Assembly (NCBI GenBank): GCA_023410055.1
Contig: JAEYQK010000064.1
Location: forward strand, 3,292 to 67,291
Direction of reading: 5' to 3'
Source: Acidobacteriota bacterium
GTDB lineage: Bacteria; Acidobacteriota; Terriglobia; Terriglobales; Acidobacteriaceae
Length of the DNA: 64,000 nucleotides
Of the stretch, positions 18,404-27,687 are shown piece after piece; position 1 is the stretch's first letter; each line of letters starts with the position of its first letter. A model generated the notes under the pieces. The model saw nothing but the letters and a program-made list of their open reading frames with translations. It searched no databases and was not told where the DNA came from. A program made the position numbers and the translations under genes.

Positions 18404-18928
18404 CGTGATCTCCCCCGCCCGCAACAACGGGCATCTCTGTCACTTCGGGCCGGAACTACGGGGCGATCGGCTGCTACGGATTGCCGCAATGGAACGTGAA
18501 TTCCTGGTGTTCCACTCCACCGCCTCAGTTCCATGGCATCTGGCCCCGGTTCACTTTGCTGTAGGCCGAGGCCGATAGTGGTTTTCCGCCATCCGAGCGA
18601 GAAGGCTCCCCCAAGAACTCCTCGCTCAGTTGGCTTTGCAATGAATTGCGAGAACATTTTGGGGCGAAGGGATCGAATCAGGGAGTGCTTTACGGTAAGG
18701 AATTGGGGAGAGTAACCAGGTCAGGAGACTGCGATCATGTTCTGGTTGCTACACAGCGGATCACAGTGTGGAAGTAATAAATTGATAATCAACAACATAC
18801 ATAGTGGCCGCTGGAGCAGTAACCAATCGAGATTACGTTAGTTCGAGAGAACAACTTCCAGGATGATTTCTGCCCGTTTTACCGTAAAATGAGACCTCCA
18901 TTCTCTTCTGAACTGCGTTGGACTTGAC
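18404..18928. other. Divergent intergenic region with long leader of the giant gene
   Basis: About 525 bases without a gene between the giant gene (minus) and the TPR protein (plus). On the minus strand the first 200 bases are GC-rich with many short inverted repeats (for example around CGGCCTCGGCC near 18570), which suggests a structured 5' leader. I tried to fit a c-di-GMP-I riboswitch and failed. The AT-richer part near 18770-18900 probably holds the divergent promoters. Confidence 0.4.
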
Positions 18929-21274
18929 ATGGCCTTTCAAACAGGAGCCGATGGTCGAGCTGTCGAAAGTACCGAAGAAGGCATCCCGCACTCCGAAGTG
19001 CGCGCACAACTCCAGCGCATTCTAGCCGAACCCGCTTTTTCGCGATCACAACGTCTGAGCCGTTTTCTTTCTTTTGTCGTAAACGAAACGCTAAAGGGAG
19101 ACCGGAACAGTCTCAAAGAGTATCAGCTTGGGGTTGAGGTATGTGATCGTGGGAAGTCCTACGATCCGCGTACCGACCCGGTAGTTCGGGTTGAGGCAAG
19201 ACGTCTTCGCTCCGCTCTTGAAGGCTACTACGCGAATGGCGGACGCGACGACACCATCATTATCTCCCTGCCCAAGGGCGGATACGTTCCCTCCTTTACT
19301 CAACGGAACACGAATCAGGCAGAGCCAAAATCCAGATCGAACGGGCTTAAGTTTGCATTGACCGCATCCGCGGTCTCTCTGGTTCTTGTTATGGCTGCTA
19401 CGGCGTTCTGGCATTTCCGGTCGGGCCAGGGCCTGACGGAGAAAGATACGGTTGTGGTGGCTGATTTCGCCAATAACACCGGCGATCCCGTCTTCAACGA
19501 GACTCTGCGGCACGGTCTTACAGCCCAACTGGAGCAATCACCGTTTCTGAATCTGCTATCTGAGGCGAGCGTGGCCCAAACCATCGCCTTAATGGCGAAC
19601 GACAAAGATGCGCCGCTCACGGCGGAGGCGGCGCGCCAAGTCTGTCAGCGCACGGGCGGCACCGCAACCATTGAAGGCTCCATTTCAATGCTTGGTGGGC
19701 AATACGTGCTGAATATCGAAGCTGTCAATTGTCACTCGGGAGATATCTTGGCACAGGAACAGGTTACCGCCGAGCGCAAAGAGCAAGTTCTCCCTGCGTT
19801 GGCATCGGCAGCGACGGGATTGCGCCGCAAGTTGGGCGAATCGCTTGCCTCAGTACAGAAGTTCGATGCCCCACCTGAAAATGTGACCACACCTTCGCTT
19901 GAGGCTTTGCAGGCATACAGTCTTGGATTCAATGTGCATGTGGTTAGCCTGGACGAGGCGCGGGCGGCCGAGTTGTTCCGGCGGGCGGTGAGCCTCGACC
20001 CCACTTTCGCAATGGCCTACGCTCGCCTGGCGACCTGTTACCTGAATCTCGGGGAGTCGACGCTCGCGGCGGAGAGCATGCGCAAAGCGTATGCACTTCG
20101 GGAACGGGTCAGCGACCACGAACGGCTGTTCATAGTATCTCAGTATCAACGTTACGTGGCTGGCGATCTGGAAGCGGCCGAAAAGACTTATCAGTTACGC
20201 GCTGAGCTGTACCCGCACGATGACATACCGATTGGCAATCTGGGCAACGACTATTTCAGCCAGGGCGAGTATGACAAAGCGGTAGCTGCAACCGAAGAAG
20301 CGCTCCGCCGGAATCCCGGCAGCCGTATCTGGCACGGAAACATGGTAGGCGATTACGTTGCCGCTAATCAGATTCAGAAAGCGAAGGCGGTTGCGGATGG
20401 GGCGATCAAAGCTCAGTTGGATAGCACGTGGCTTCGTTTGTGGCTCTATCAGATCGATTTCCTCGAGCAAAACGATCAGGCGATGCAGCGCGATGCTGCC
20501 TTGATCAGACGGAATCCTGGATTCGAGGACGCAATGTTGTATTACCAATCCCAGGCAGCGATTTATGCGGGGCGTCTGGGCGAGTCACGTGAGCTGAGCC
20601 GCCGTGCAGTCCAAACTGCGCAGCGATCCGGGCAGAGCGAGAGTAGCGCCATCTATGCAGCCGAAGAGGGACTCCGAGAGGCTTTGGTAGGAAATGCGGG
20701 ACTGGCTAAACAACAGGCACACACGGCGCTGCATATCTCTCGCGATCGCTATACGGAAGCAGTCGCCGCTGTCACGTTCGCCGTAGCTGGCGACTCATCA
20801 CAGGCGAAGCGGCTAAGTGATGACTTGCTTGATCGCTTTCCCGATGACACGCTCGTCAAAACCGTCTACTTTCCGATGATCCGGGCCGCGTTGGCCCTCT
20901 ATGGACCTAACAAGGAACCAAGAAAGGCTATAGAAGCGCTCGCCCCGTCAGCTCCCTATGAACTCGGGTCGCAAGCAATGATCAGAGTAGGGTTCCTTAC
21001 TTGTTATCCGGTTTACTTCCGCGGGAATGCGTATTTGGAATCCGGACAGGGCGTCTCGGCCGCCTCCGAATTTCAGAAGATCATCGATAATCCTCAAATT
21101 ACGATGACCGACCCGATTCGTCCGCTGGCGTTTCTGGGGCTCGCTCGCGCTTACGCCATCTCGGGTGACGAGACCCGTAGCCGTGAAGCCTACCAGAAAT
21201 TCCGCGCCTTATGGAAGAATTGTGATCGTGACATTCCCCTGCTGAAGAATGCCGCTCGCCAGTTCGAACACTAG
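18929..21274 (+). CDS. Membrane protein with wHTH-like N-terminus and TPR repeats
   Basis: 781 residues. Residues 20-125 resemble the N-terminal domain of CadC-like acidobacterial proteins: AQLQRILAEPAFSRSQRLSRF, then KSYDPRTDPVVRVEARRLR and IISLPKGGYVPSF, ending like a winged-helix wing. A single transmembrane helix (FALTASAVSLVLVMAATAF, about 142-160) follows. Next is a TolB/FlgO-like domain (VVVADFANNTGDPVFNETLR, about 175-300), and TPR repeats fill about 320-780. It is probably a membrane-tethered sensor or regulator. DNA binding is inferred and not certain. It is divergent from the giant gene, whose control it might exert. Confidence 0.7.
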   Translation: MAFQTGADGRAVESTEEGIPHSEVRAQLQRILAEPAFSRSQRLSRFLSFVVNETLKGDRNSLKEYQLGVEVCDRGKSYDPRTDPVVRVEARRLRSALEGYYANGGRDDTIIISLPKGGYVPSFTQRNTNQAEPKSRSNGLKFALTASAVSLVLVMAATAFWHFRSGQGLTEKDTVVVADFANNTGDPVFNETLRHGLTAQLEQSPFLNLLSEASVAQTIALMANDKDAPLTAEAARQVCQRTGGTATIEGSISMLGGQYVLNIEAVNCHSGDILAQEQVTAERKEQVLPALASAATGLRRKLGESLASVQKFDAPPENVTTPSLEALQAYSLGFNVHVVSLDEARAAELFRRAVSLDPTFAMAYARLATCYLNLGESTLAAESMRKAYALRERVSDHERLFIVSQYQRYVAGDLEAAEKTYQLRAELYPHDDIPIGNLGNDYFSQGEYDKAVAATEEALRRNPGSRIWHGNMVGDYVAANQIQKAKAVADGAIKAQLDSTWLRLWLYQIDFLEQNDQAMQRDAALIRRNPGFEDAMLYYQSQAAIYAGRLGESRELSRRAVQTAQRSGQSESSAIYAAEEGLREALVGNAGLAKQQAHTALHISRDRYTEAVAAVTFAVAGDSSQAKRLSDDLLDRFPDDTLVKTVYFPMIRAALALYGPNKEPRKAIEALAPSAPYELGSQAMIRVGFLTCYPVYFRGNAYLESGQGVSAASEFQKIIDNPQITMTDPIRPLAFLGLARAYAISGDETRSREAYQKFRALWKNCDRDIPLLKNAARQFEH

Positions 21275-21304
21275 TAACACGTGTGCCTCCCTGACCAGCG
21301 GGTT

Positions 21305-21344
21305 TGGTGAGCGCGCCGGGAGTCGAACCCAGAACCTACTGATT
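21305..21344 (-). repeat. 3' fragment of a tRNA-Lys(CUU)-like gene, probable attachment-site scar
   Basis: Read on the minus strand, this 40-base piece starts just after an anticodon loop (AATCAGTAGG), contains a perfect T-arm CTGGG-TTCGACT-CCCGG and ends CGCGCTC-ACCA like an acceptor end. The 5' half of the tRNA is missing: upstream bases do not form D or anticodon arms. Such 3' fragments are left as direct repeats when tyrosine recombinases insert elements into tRNA genes. The intact copy is not in this window. Confidence 0.6.
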
Positions 21345-21553
21345 TCGAACCGGGAACCAAAAACCAATGGGTTCAACGGTTTCCCAGCAGTTCAGATGAA
21401 CAGAAATAGGCAGATTGAGCCGAGGTTGTTCCCTAGTGTGTTCCCTAGAATGCTTGTGGAAAGCACCGCTGACATTCTAAGGACGACTAGAGATGCCGAT
21501 GCAATGTGAATCACCACCTCGTATCACTAGAAGATTGCCGACATCTTCGGAAG

Positions 21554-22165
21554 TTACTCTGTTGCCTTCAACCCGAGTTGGTGATTACCCGTCTTCGACA
21601 AAGCGTGAGTTGTGTCGAGATCGAGATTGAGTTCCAGAACGTTCACTCGGGCTTCACCGAGGAAACCCAGCTGGCGATCCTCCGTATGTTTTGCGATTAT
21701 CTGCCGTAGTGCATCCTCACTGATTCCTCGTTCGCGAGCGACGCGCGGAACCTGGAAGTCGGCCGCCGCTGGCGTGATGTGCGGGTCGAAACCAGAGGCT
21801 GAGGTTGTCACCAAATCGACCGGCACGGATTTGCCGGGATTTTCGGCCTGAAGGATGGAGGCTTCGCCCTTTACGCGATCGATCAGCTTCTGGTTCGTCG
21901 GTCCGAGGTTTGACCCGCCGGAATTGGCAGCGTCATAGCCGTTGCCAGCGGCAGATGGCCTGGGATGGAAGTATCCCGGAGAAGAGAATCCCTGACCGAT
22001 GATGCTGGAACCAACGACAACGCCTTCACGCGTGATCAACTGCCCGTTCGCCTTGTCATGAAAGAACAGCTGCGCGAGCCCGGTCATGACAAGCGGATAC
22101 ACCAAACCAAGCAAGATGGTGGTTGCAACTGTCATCAATGCAGCAGTGAGTAGATTCCGTTTCAT
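21554..22165 (-). CDS. kdpC: Potassium-transporting ATPase subunit KdpC
   Basis: 203 residues, normal KdpC size. One N-terminal membrane helix (LMTVATTILLGLVYPLVMTG) is followed by the conserved GSSIIGQGFSSPGYFHPRPS (about residues 52-71) and LVTTSASGFDPHITPAAA (about 118-135). KdpC stabilises the KdpA-KdpB complex at the inner membrane. It is the last gene of kdpFABC, ten bases after kdpB. Confidence 0.95.
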   Translation of the reverse strand: MKRNLLTAALMTVATTILLGLVYPLVMTGLAQLFFHDKANGQLITREGVVVGSSIIGQGFSSPGYFHPRPSAAGNGYDAANSGGSNLGPTNQKLIDRVKGEASILQAENPGKSVPVDLVTTSASGFDPHITPAAADFQVPRVARERGISEDALRQIIAKHTEDRQLGFLGEARVNVLELNLDLDTTHALSKTGNHQLGLKATE

Positions 22166-22175
22166 ACCAAAACCT

Positions 22176-24284
22176 CTACGCGAGTCCTATCCGCGTGATG
22201 AACATGTCAATCAGCTTGATCCCGATGAACGGGACCACGATTCCGCCCAAGCCGTAAACGAGCAGATTGTCTCTCAACAACTTCGCCGCACCCAAGGGGC
22301 GGTATCTCACGCCACGTAGTGCGAGCGGAATCAGGGCGATGATAATCACCGCGTTGAAGATCACAGCGGAGAGAATCGCTGATTGCGGAGTCTGCAGGTG
22401 CATGATGTTCAACGCATTGAGTACTGGGAACGTGCCCGCAAACATTGCGGGGATGATGGCGAAATACTTCGCGACATCGTTGGCGATTGAGAACGTCGTG
22501 AGTGACCCACGAGTCATTAGCAATTGTTTGCCGATTTCTACCACCTCGATCAGCTTCGTCGGGTTCGAATCGAGGTCCACCATGTTTCCGGCTTCCTTTG
22601 CCGCCTGCGTCCCTGTGTTCATGGCTACACCGACATCCGCTTGCGCCAGGGCGGGTGCATCGTTGGTTCCGTCCCCCGTCATCGCGACGAGTTTGCCCTG
22701 CGCCTGTTCCTTGCGGATAAGGTCCATCTTGTCCTTCGGTGTGGCCTGCGCCAGGAAATCATCGACACCGGCTTCGCGGGCGATGGCTGCAGCGGTTAAC
22801 GGATTATCGCCTGTGATCATGATCGTCCTAATACCCATGGCACGAAGGTGCGCGAACCGCTCGCTGATGCCACCTTTCACGATGTCTTTGAGTTCAATCA
22901 CGCCTAAAGCTCCACGAGACCGCTCCGCAACGACTAGCGGCGTGCCGCCGGTTCGAGCAATCTGCTCGACTTTTGCTTTCACTTCAATCGGGAGCCTCGA
23001 ACCGTTCGCCTCCACGTATCTCTCTATTGCATCCACCGCGCCCTTACGAATTTGAAAACCGTTCAGATTCACACCCGACATGCGGGTCTGAGCCGTAAAG
23101 GGCACAAATTCTGCTTCGTGACTGCTCAACTCGCGGCCGCGCAATCCATGCTTTTCTTTCGCGAGAACAACGATGGAGCGGCCCTCCGGAGTTTCATCGG
23201 GAAGCGATGACAGTTGCGCCGCACTGGCCATCTCCTCAGCAGTGACTCCGGGTGCAGGCACGAACTCAACGGCCTGGCGATTACCGAGCGTGATGGTTCC
23301 AGTCTTGTCGAGCAACAGAGTGTTGACATCACCTGCCGCTTCAACAGCGCGCCCCGACATGGCCAAGACGTTATGCTGAATGAGTCGATCCATACCCGCA
23401 ATGCCAATCGCGGAGAGCAGCCCGCCGATTGTGGTTGGAATCAGGCACACCAGCAGCGACACGAGGACGAAAACCGTCTGCGGTGATCCCGAGTAAATTG
23501 CAAAGGGCTGAAGCGTAACCACCGCCAACAGGAAGACGACCGTCAAACCCGCCAGCAGGATGTTCAACGCGATCTCGTTCGGTGTCTTCTGCCGTTCCGC
23601 GCCTTCAACCAGAGCGATCATGCGATCCAGGAAGGTTTCGCCAGGATTGGAGGTGATGCGCACCTTGATTTGGTCGGAAAGCACGCGGGTGCCACCCGTA
23701 ACCGCCGACCGGTCGCCACCCGACTCGCGAATGACAGGAGCCGATTCTCCGGTGATAGCCGATTCGTCAACCGATGCGACGCCCTCGACAATCTCACCGT
23801 CGCCGGGGATCAGTTCTCCTGCCGAGACGAGCACAAGATCGCCCGTTCGCAATTTGGAGCCAGGTACTTTCTCGGCTCCGCCATCGGGCAGAAGGCGATT
23901 CGCCATCGTTTCAGCTCGGGCCCTGCGAAGAGAATCGGCCTGCGCCTTGCCACGCCCCTCGGCCATGGCCTCAGCGAAATTGGCGAACAACACGGTGAAC
24001 CACAACCAAAGCGTGATCTGCACATTGAAGACAAACTGCGTTCGTCCCTTGAACAAGAGCACGGTGGTGATCACGCTACCGACTTCCACCACGAACATAA
24101 CGGGGTTGCCCATCATGTGACGTGGGTTCAGCTTCAGGAACGAATCCAGGATCGCACGACGGACGATCTTCCATTCCCACACTTTTTTGGACTTAGGCTT
24201 CGGGAACTGTGTTTCAGCTCTCGGCCCCAAGTCAGCTTTTCGAACTGTCTGCGAAATTGGTCTATCTTTCACATTTGTTGCCAT
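22176..24284 (-). CDS. kdpB: Potassium-transporting ATPase ATP-binding subunit KdpB
   Basis: A P-type ATPase of about 702 residues. I chose the ATG at 24284 (MATNVKDRP), which has GAGG eight bases upstream, over an upstream TTG at 24311. The phosphorylation motif DKTGTITLGNRQ and the hinge TGDGTNDAPALAQADVG are intact, as is the dephosphorylation loop SAITGES. It powers high-affinity K+ uptake with KdpA. It lies between kdpA and kdpC with short gaps. Confidence 0.96.
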   Translation of the reverse strand: MATNVKDRPISQTVRKADLGPRAETQFPKPKSKKVWEWKIVRRAILDSFLKLNPRHMMGNPVMFVVEVGSVITTVLLFKGRTQFVFNVQITLWLWFTVLFANFAEAMAEGRGKAQADSLRRARAETMANRLLPDGGAEKVPGSKLRTGDLVLVSAGELIPGDGEIVEGVASVDESAITGESAPVIRESGGDRSAVTGGTRVLSDQIKVRITSNPGETFLDRMIALVEGAERQKTPNEIALNILLAGLTVVFLLAVVTLQPFAIYSGSPQTVFVLVSLLVCLIPTTIGGLLSAIGIAGMDRLIQHNVLAMSGRAVEAAGDVNTLLLDKTGTITLGNRQAVEFVPAPGVTAEEMASAAQLSSLPDETPEGRSIVVLAKEKHGLRGRELSSHEAEFVPFTAQTRMSGVNLNGFQIRKGAVDAIERYVEANGSRLPIEVKAKVEQIARTGGTPLVVAERSRGALGVIELKDIVKGGISERFAHLRAMGIRTIMITGDNPLTAAAIAREAGVDDFLAQATPKDKMDLIRKEQAQGKLVAMTGDGTNDAPALAQADVGVAMNTGTQAAKEAGNMVDLDSNPTKLIEVVEIGKQLLMTRGSLTTFSIANDVAKYFAIIPAMFAGTFPVLNALNIMHLQTPQSAILSAVIFNAVIIIALIPLALRGVRYRPLGAAKLLRDNLLVYGLGGIVVPFIGIKLIDMFITRIGLA

Positions 24285-24314
24285 AGTGCGAACCTCAGAA
24301 CTGGGCGTCAACCC

Positions 24315-26117
24315 TCATGCGAATACCTTGCCTGCCGACATCAATAGGTGCTCGAGAATCGGCCCCAGGCTCAACGCTGGAAAGAACGTCAGCGCGCCGA
24401 CAATAACGATCGTGCCCAGCAGCAGCGTACTGAACAGCGGTGTTGTCACCGGGAACGTACCGAGCGACGGCGGCACCACTTTCTTGCGAGCCAGACTGCC
24501 CGCAATAGCAAGCATCGGAATGATCATCAAGAAACGGCCGACCAACATCGTGAACGCACCTGCAAGGTTGTACCAAGGCGTGTTTGTGGTCAGCCCGGCG
24601 AAGGCTGAGCCGTTATTTCCTGCTTGCGACGTGAACGCGTACAAGATTTCGCTGAGCCCGTGCGGGCCGGGGTTTAGGATGCTGGACGTACCGAAGCCTT
24701 TTACTGTCGAGATAGCTGCGAAGGTCAGGATCACCAGCGGGAACACGAGAGTGACCAGCATCGCCATCTTTACGTCATACGCTTCGATCTTCTTGCCCAG
24801 ATACTCGGGTGTGCGCCCAACCATGAGCCCGGCGATGAAGACTGCCAGAATCACATAGATCAGAATCCCGTACATCCCGGAACCGACTCCACCGAAGATG
24901 ACTTCGCTCAGCATGATGTTGGCGAGCGGAACCAAGCCTCCCATGGGCGTGAACGAATCGTGCCATCCATTGATGGCTCCGCAGCTTGCATCCGTGGTGA
25001 CCGTGGCCCACAAAGCCGTGTTCGCGATACCAAAACGGACTTCCTTGCCTTCCATGTTGCCGCCGGGTTGCGATGCTGCAGCGTGTTGGTCCACGGTCGC
25101 AGGGAATAACACGTTGCCTTTGGCCTCAGCTCTGTAAGCTACGATCACGCCGGCGAGGAACAGAACGGCCATTGTTCCCCACACCGCCCACCCGTGGCGC
25201 TGTGAACCGGTCATCCTTCCCAGCGTGTAGGTCAGGCCAGAGCCGAGTGAAAAGATCGCAACTAACTCGATGAGATTGCTGAGTGGAGTCGGGTTTTCGT
25301 AGGGATGCGCGCTGTTCGCGTTGAAGAACCCACCGCCATTCGTGCCCAGCTCTTTGATGATCTCTTGCGACGCTACCGGCCCCTGCGCAATCGTCTGAGT
25401 TGTAATGGTGTCCATCAGCTGTTTGCCGTCAGACCCAAGTACTGGCTTTCCGTTCGCGTCCACCTTCGGGACCTGCATGGGCTCAATGAGCTTTACCGTA
25501 TCGTAGGGCTTCAGGTTCTGCGGCACTCCTTGCCACACCAGCGCAAGCCCGCCCACGATGCAAAGCGGCACCAATATCCAGAGCGTGCACCGGACTAGAT
25601 CAACCCAGAAATTTCCGATCGTTTCCTTTTCACGCCTTGCGATGCCGCGGATGAAGGCGATCGCCAGCACAATGCCCACGGCCGCAGACATGAAGTTGTG
25701 ATACGCAAGACCCGCCATCTGAGTGAGATAACTCATCGTGGTCTCGCCGCTATAGTTCTGCCAATTGGTGTTCGTAGCGAAGGACGCTGCAGTGTTGAAA
25801 GCTAGCGCCGCGGGCACCCTTCCAAGCTTCTGCGGATTGAATGGCAAGTGGCCTTGAGCCAACTCGAACACGTACAGCAGCAACATTGAGACGGCGCTGA
25901 ATAGCAACATCGATACGGCGTATTCTTTCCAGCCCATTTCGCGCTGTTCATCTACACCCGTCAGGCGATACAGTAGCCGTTCAACAGGACGCAGCACCGG
26001 GTCCAAGAAAGTCCGCTCACGGTTGAAAACGCGTGTCATGAAGATACCCAGCGGTTTAGTCACTGCCAGAACCAGCAGAAAGAAAACAGCAATTTGGAAC
26101 CAGCCGTTAGCAGTCAT
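24315..26117 (-). CDS. kdpA: Potassium-transporting ATPase channel subunit KdpA
   Basis: 600 residues and about ten membrane helices. Filter-type segments include NTAASFATNTNWQNYSGE (about residue 110), ELGTNGGGFFNANSAHP (about 265), and the C-terminal AFTSQAGNNGSAFAGL region. KdpA is the superfamily-of-K-transporters subunit that selects K+. It starts one base after the kdpF stop, so the two are coupled. Confidence 0.96.
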   Translation of the reverse strand: MTANGWFQIAVFFLLVLAVTKPLGIFMTRVFNRERTFLDPVLRPVERLLYRLTGVDEQREMGWKEYAVSMLLFSAVSMLLLYVFELAQGHLPFNPQKLGRVPAALAFNTAASFATNTNWQNYSGETTMSYLTQMAGLAYHNFMSAAVGIVLAIAFIRGIARREKETIGNFWVDLVRCTLWILVPLCIVGGLALVWQGVPQNLKPYDTVKLIEPMQVPKVDANGKPVLGSDGKQLMDTITTQTIAQGPVASQEIIKELGTNGGGFFNANSAHPYENPTPLSNLIELVAIFSLGSGLTYTLGRMTGSQRHGWAVWGTMAVLFLAGVIVAYRAEAKGNVLFPATVDQHAAASQPGGNMEGKEVRFGIANTALWATVTTDASCGAINGWHDSFTPMGGLVPLANIMLSEVIFGGVGSGMYGILIYVILAVFIAGLMVGRTPEYLGKKIEAYDVKMAMLVTLVFPLVILTFAAISTVKGFGTSSILNPGPHGLSEILYAFTSQAGNNGSAFAGLTTNTPWYNLAGAFTMLVGRFLMIIPMLAIAGSLARKKVVPPSLGTFPVTTPLFSTLLLGTIVIVGALTFFPALSLGPILEHLLMSAGKVFA

Positions 26118-26118
26118 A

Positions 26119-26208
26119 TCAGAACTTCTCCGGTCTCAGCATTGCGTAGATCAAATACACAAACAGCAGAACGGTGACTGAAAGGACGACGAGAGATTCG
26201 GCATTCAT
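26119..26208 (-). CDS. kdpF: KdpF small membrane subunit
   Basis: A 29-residue single-helix peptide, MNAESLVVLSVTVLLFVYLI, ending RPEKF, typical of KdpF, which stabilises the Kdp complex. A GGAGG sequence lies just upstream of the ATG. The stop is one base from the kdpA start. Confidence 0.9.
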   Translation of the reverse strand: MNAESLVVLSVTVLLFVYLIYAMLRPEKF

Positions 26209-26218
26209 TCGGGCCTCC

Positions 26219-26305
26219 CTACTTCACTCGATCGCAGAATTGGACGTAGCCGATTGCTATGACAAAGAACGCGATTGTCGCCGCTACGAAAACTAGATCT
26301 TGCAT
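26219..26305 (-). CDS. Small membrane peptide upstream of kdpF
   Basis: A 28-residue ORF, MQDLVFVAATIAFFVIAIGY followed by VQFCDRVK, with an AAGGAGC ribosome site eight bases before the ATG. It is one hydrophobic helix with a basic end. Peptides of this pattern precede kdpF in many soil bacteria, from memory, and are usually left unannotated. It may be an extra small subunit of the Kdp complex. The gap to kdpF is ten bases. Confidence 0.7.
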   Translation of the reverse strand: MQDLVFVAATIAFFVIAIGYVQFCDRVK

Positions 26306-26371
26306 AACGAAGCTCCTTAAACAGTCCCGTTCATCTCCAGGAACGTTTGCATTTGCAGCCGCTGTCGCAGC

Positions 26372-26593
26372 TTAGGCACGCGATTCAAATCCACGAAAAG
26401 AGAACAGCAACAGCAGTATCACCCAGTTGTATTTCCAAACGCCGTATCCCGCTTGTTTCACTTCGTACTCCCGAATCGAGTAGTCGATCAATTCACGCTC
26501 CACTCTGATTGGATACTGGTCGGCATTGTCGTTGTATGAGCAATCCATTAAAAAACCGTAGTCGTCCGAAATCCCTCTGTATGTCCTGTTCAC
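26372..26593 (-). CDS. Hypothetical small protein with C-terminal hydrophobic helix
   Basis: 73 residues from a GTG at 26593 that overlaps the stop of the preceding small gene (GTGA). The first 50 residues are polar and rich in Tyr and charged residues (DYSIREYEVKQAGYGVWKYN); one helix WVILLLLFSF follows. No family is recognised. An alternative start is the internal ATG at 26548. It sits in the kdp run on the same strand, so a link to K+ uptake is possible but not shown. Confidence 0.4.
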   Translation of the reverse strand: MNRTYRGISDDYGFLMDCSYNDNADQYPIRVERELIDYSIREYEVKQAGYGVWKYNWVILLLLFSFRGFESRA

Positions 26594-26796
26594 TTCGCTC
26601 GGCGAAACGACAACTCTGGAACCTCAGCGGCACCGGCACTGGAGTTGTCCCATTCTTCATCCTTAACGGAGGCACGCAATATGTGCACGACATAGCACTT
26701 CTCGCTGGGGCAGTCCCTGCAAAGCGCGACCAAGGCGTAAAGCATGAAGGCTACGGCCGCTGCACCGATTACGACGATGAAACCAATGGGTGTCAT
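26590..26796 (-). CDS. Hypothetical small membrane protein
   Basis: 68 residues from the ATG at 26796, with GAGG about seven bases upstream. An N-terminal membrane helix (MTPIGFIVVIGAAAVAFMLY) is followed by a short Cys-containing part, LCRDCPSEKCYVV, and a polar tail. Its stop overlaps the start of the next small gene, which supports co-translation. The 162 bases separating it from kdpE probably hold the kdp promoter. Function unknown; the three cysteines could bind metal or form disulfides. Confidence 0.5.
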   Translation of the reverse strand: MTPIGFIVVIGAAAVAFMLYALVALCRDCPSEKCYVVHILRASVKDEEWDNSSAGAAEVPELSFRRAK

Positions 26797-26958
26797 AAAC
26801 CAACCTCGGGGCCTTCTCTCCCCCAAAACGATTGGACAAGAACCGGCCTTAAGTTCGTATGAACGATTCCTTAAGAAACCATTAACGTTTCGGGGCAGCG
26901 ATTCGAAGTCGAAAGGAGCGTCAGTAGAAGAAAGGTATAGGTGTGGGAAGAAGATTAG

Positions 26959-27687
26959 CTAGTCGCCTGGCTCGAAACGGTAGCCGACCCACGGCTCCGT
27001 GATGATGTAACGGACTGAACCGTCTTCAGGTTCAAGCTTCTTTCGCAAGTGCGTTACGAATACTCTTAGGTGGTCCGCTTGGGCTGTGGGAGTATCTCCC
27101 CAAACGGCAGTGAGCAACCTGCGGTGCGTTATCACTTTATTCGGGTGCTGCGCCCAGTACACTACAAGGTCAAATTCTTTCGGGCTGAGATGCACTTCGC
27201 ACCCCCTAACGACTATTTGCCGTGTTTCCAGATCGATAGAGAAATCGCCGATCTCGATCTTGGTTACCTCACGAGAGGGCGGGTTCATGCCGGCTCGACG
27301 CAACATGGCACGGACACGGGCCAACAATTCGTTCGGAGCAAAAGGCTTTGTAACATAATCGTCCGCTCCTGCATCGAGCGCTTCGATCTTGCTTTTTTCT
27401 TCTCCACGCACCGAGAGCACAATGATCGGAATCGTCGATTTCGTGCGTACGCGCTGACAGAGTTCCAACCCTTCCATGTTGGGCATTGCCAAATCGGTGA
27501 TGATAAGATCCGGCGCCCAATTCCTCATGACTTCCAGCGCCTCATCGCCGTCTGAGGCCGTGTGAATGCTGTAGCCCTGACTCGCAAGAGTGGTGCGCAG
27601 TACGCGCGTGATCTGCGGTTCGTCGTCAACAACTAATATCCGCTGCCGCTCGGAAAGAGGTACTTCACGGGAAACCGTGCTGTTCAT
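26959..27687 (-). CDS. kdpE: Response regulator KdpE
   Basis: 242 residues of OmpR/PhoB type. The receiver begins RILVVDDEPQITRVL, the phosphoacceptor Asp is in DLIITDLAMPNMEG (about residue 65), and the switch Lys is in DDYVTKPFAPNE. The C-terminal winged helix shows LSPKEFDLVVYWAQHPNKVI, DHLRVFVTHLRKKLE and YIITEPWVGYRFEP. The ATG at 27687 overlaps the kdpD stop (ATGA). It activates kdpFABC when K+ or turgor is low. Confidence 0.93.
   Translation of the reverse strand: MNSTVSREVPLSERQRILVVDDEPQITRVLRTTLASQGYSIHTASDGDEALEVMRNWAPDLIITDLAMPNMEGLELCQRVRTKSTIPIIVLSVRGEEKSKIEALDAGADDYVTKPFAPNELLARVRAMLRRAGMNPPSREVTKIEIGDFSIDLETRQIVVRGCEVHLSPKEFDLVVYWAQHPNKVITHRRLLTAVWGDTPTAQADHLRVFVTHLRKKLEPEDGSVRYIITEPWVGYRFEPGD

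Noticed and set aside
18404..18620. Possible c-di-GMP-I riboswitch in the minus-strand leader of the giant gene (GCAAAG next to GGCC stems)
   Set aside because: Only the GCAAAG box fits; the tetraloop and receptor parts of the consensus and the required pairing could not be found.
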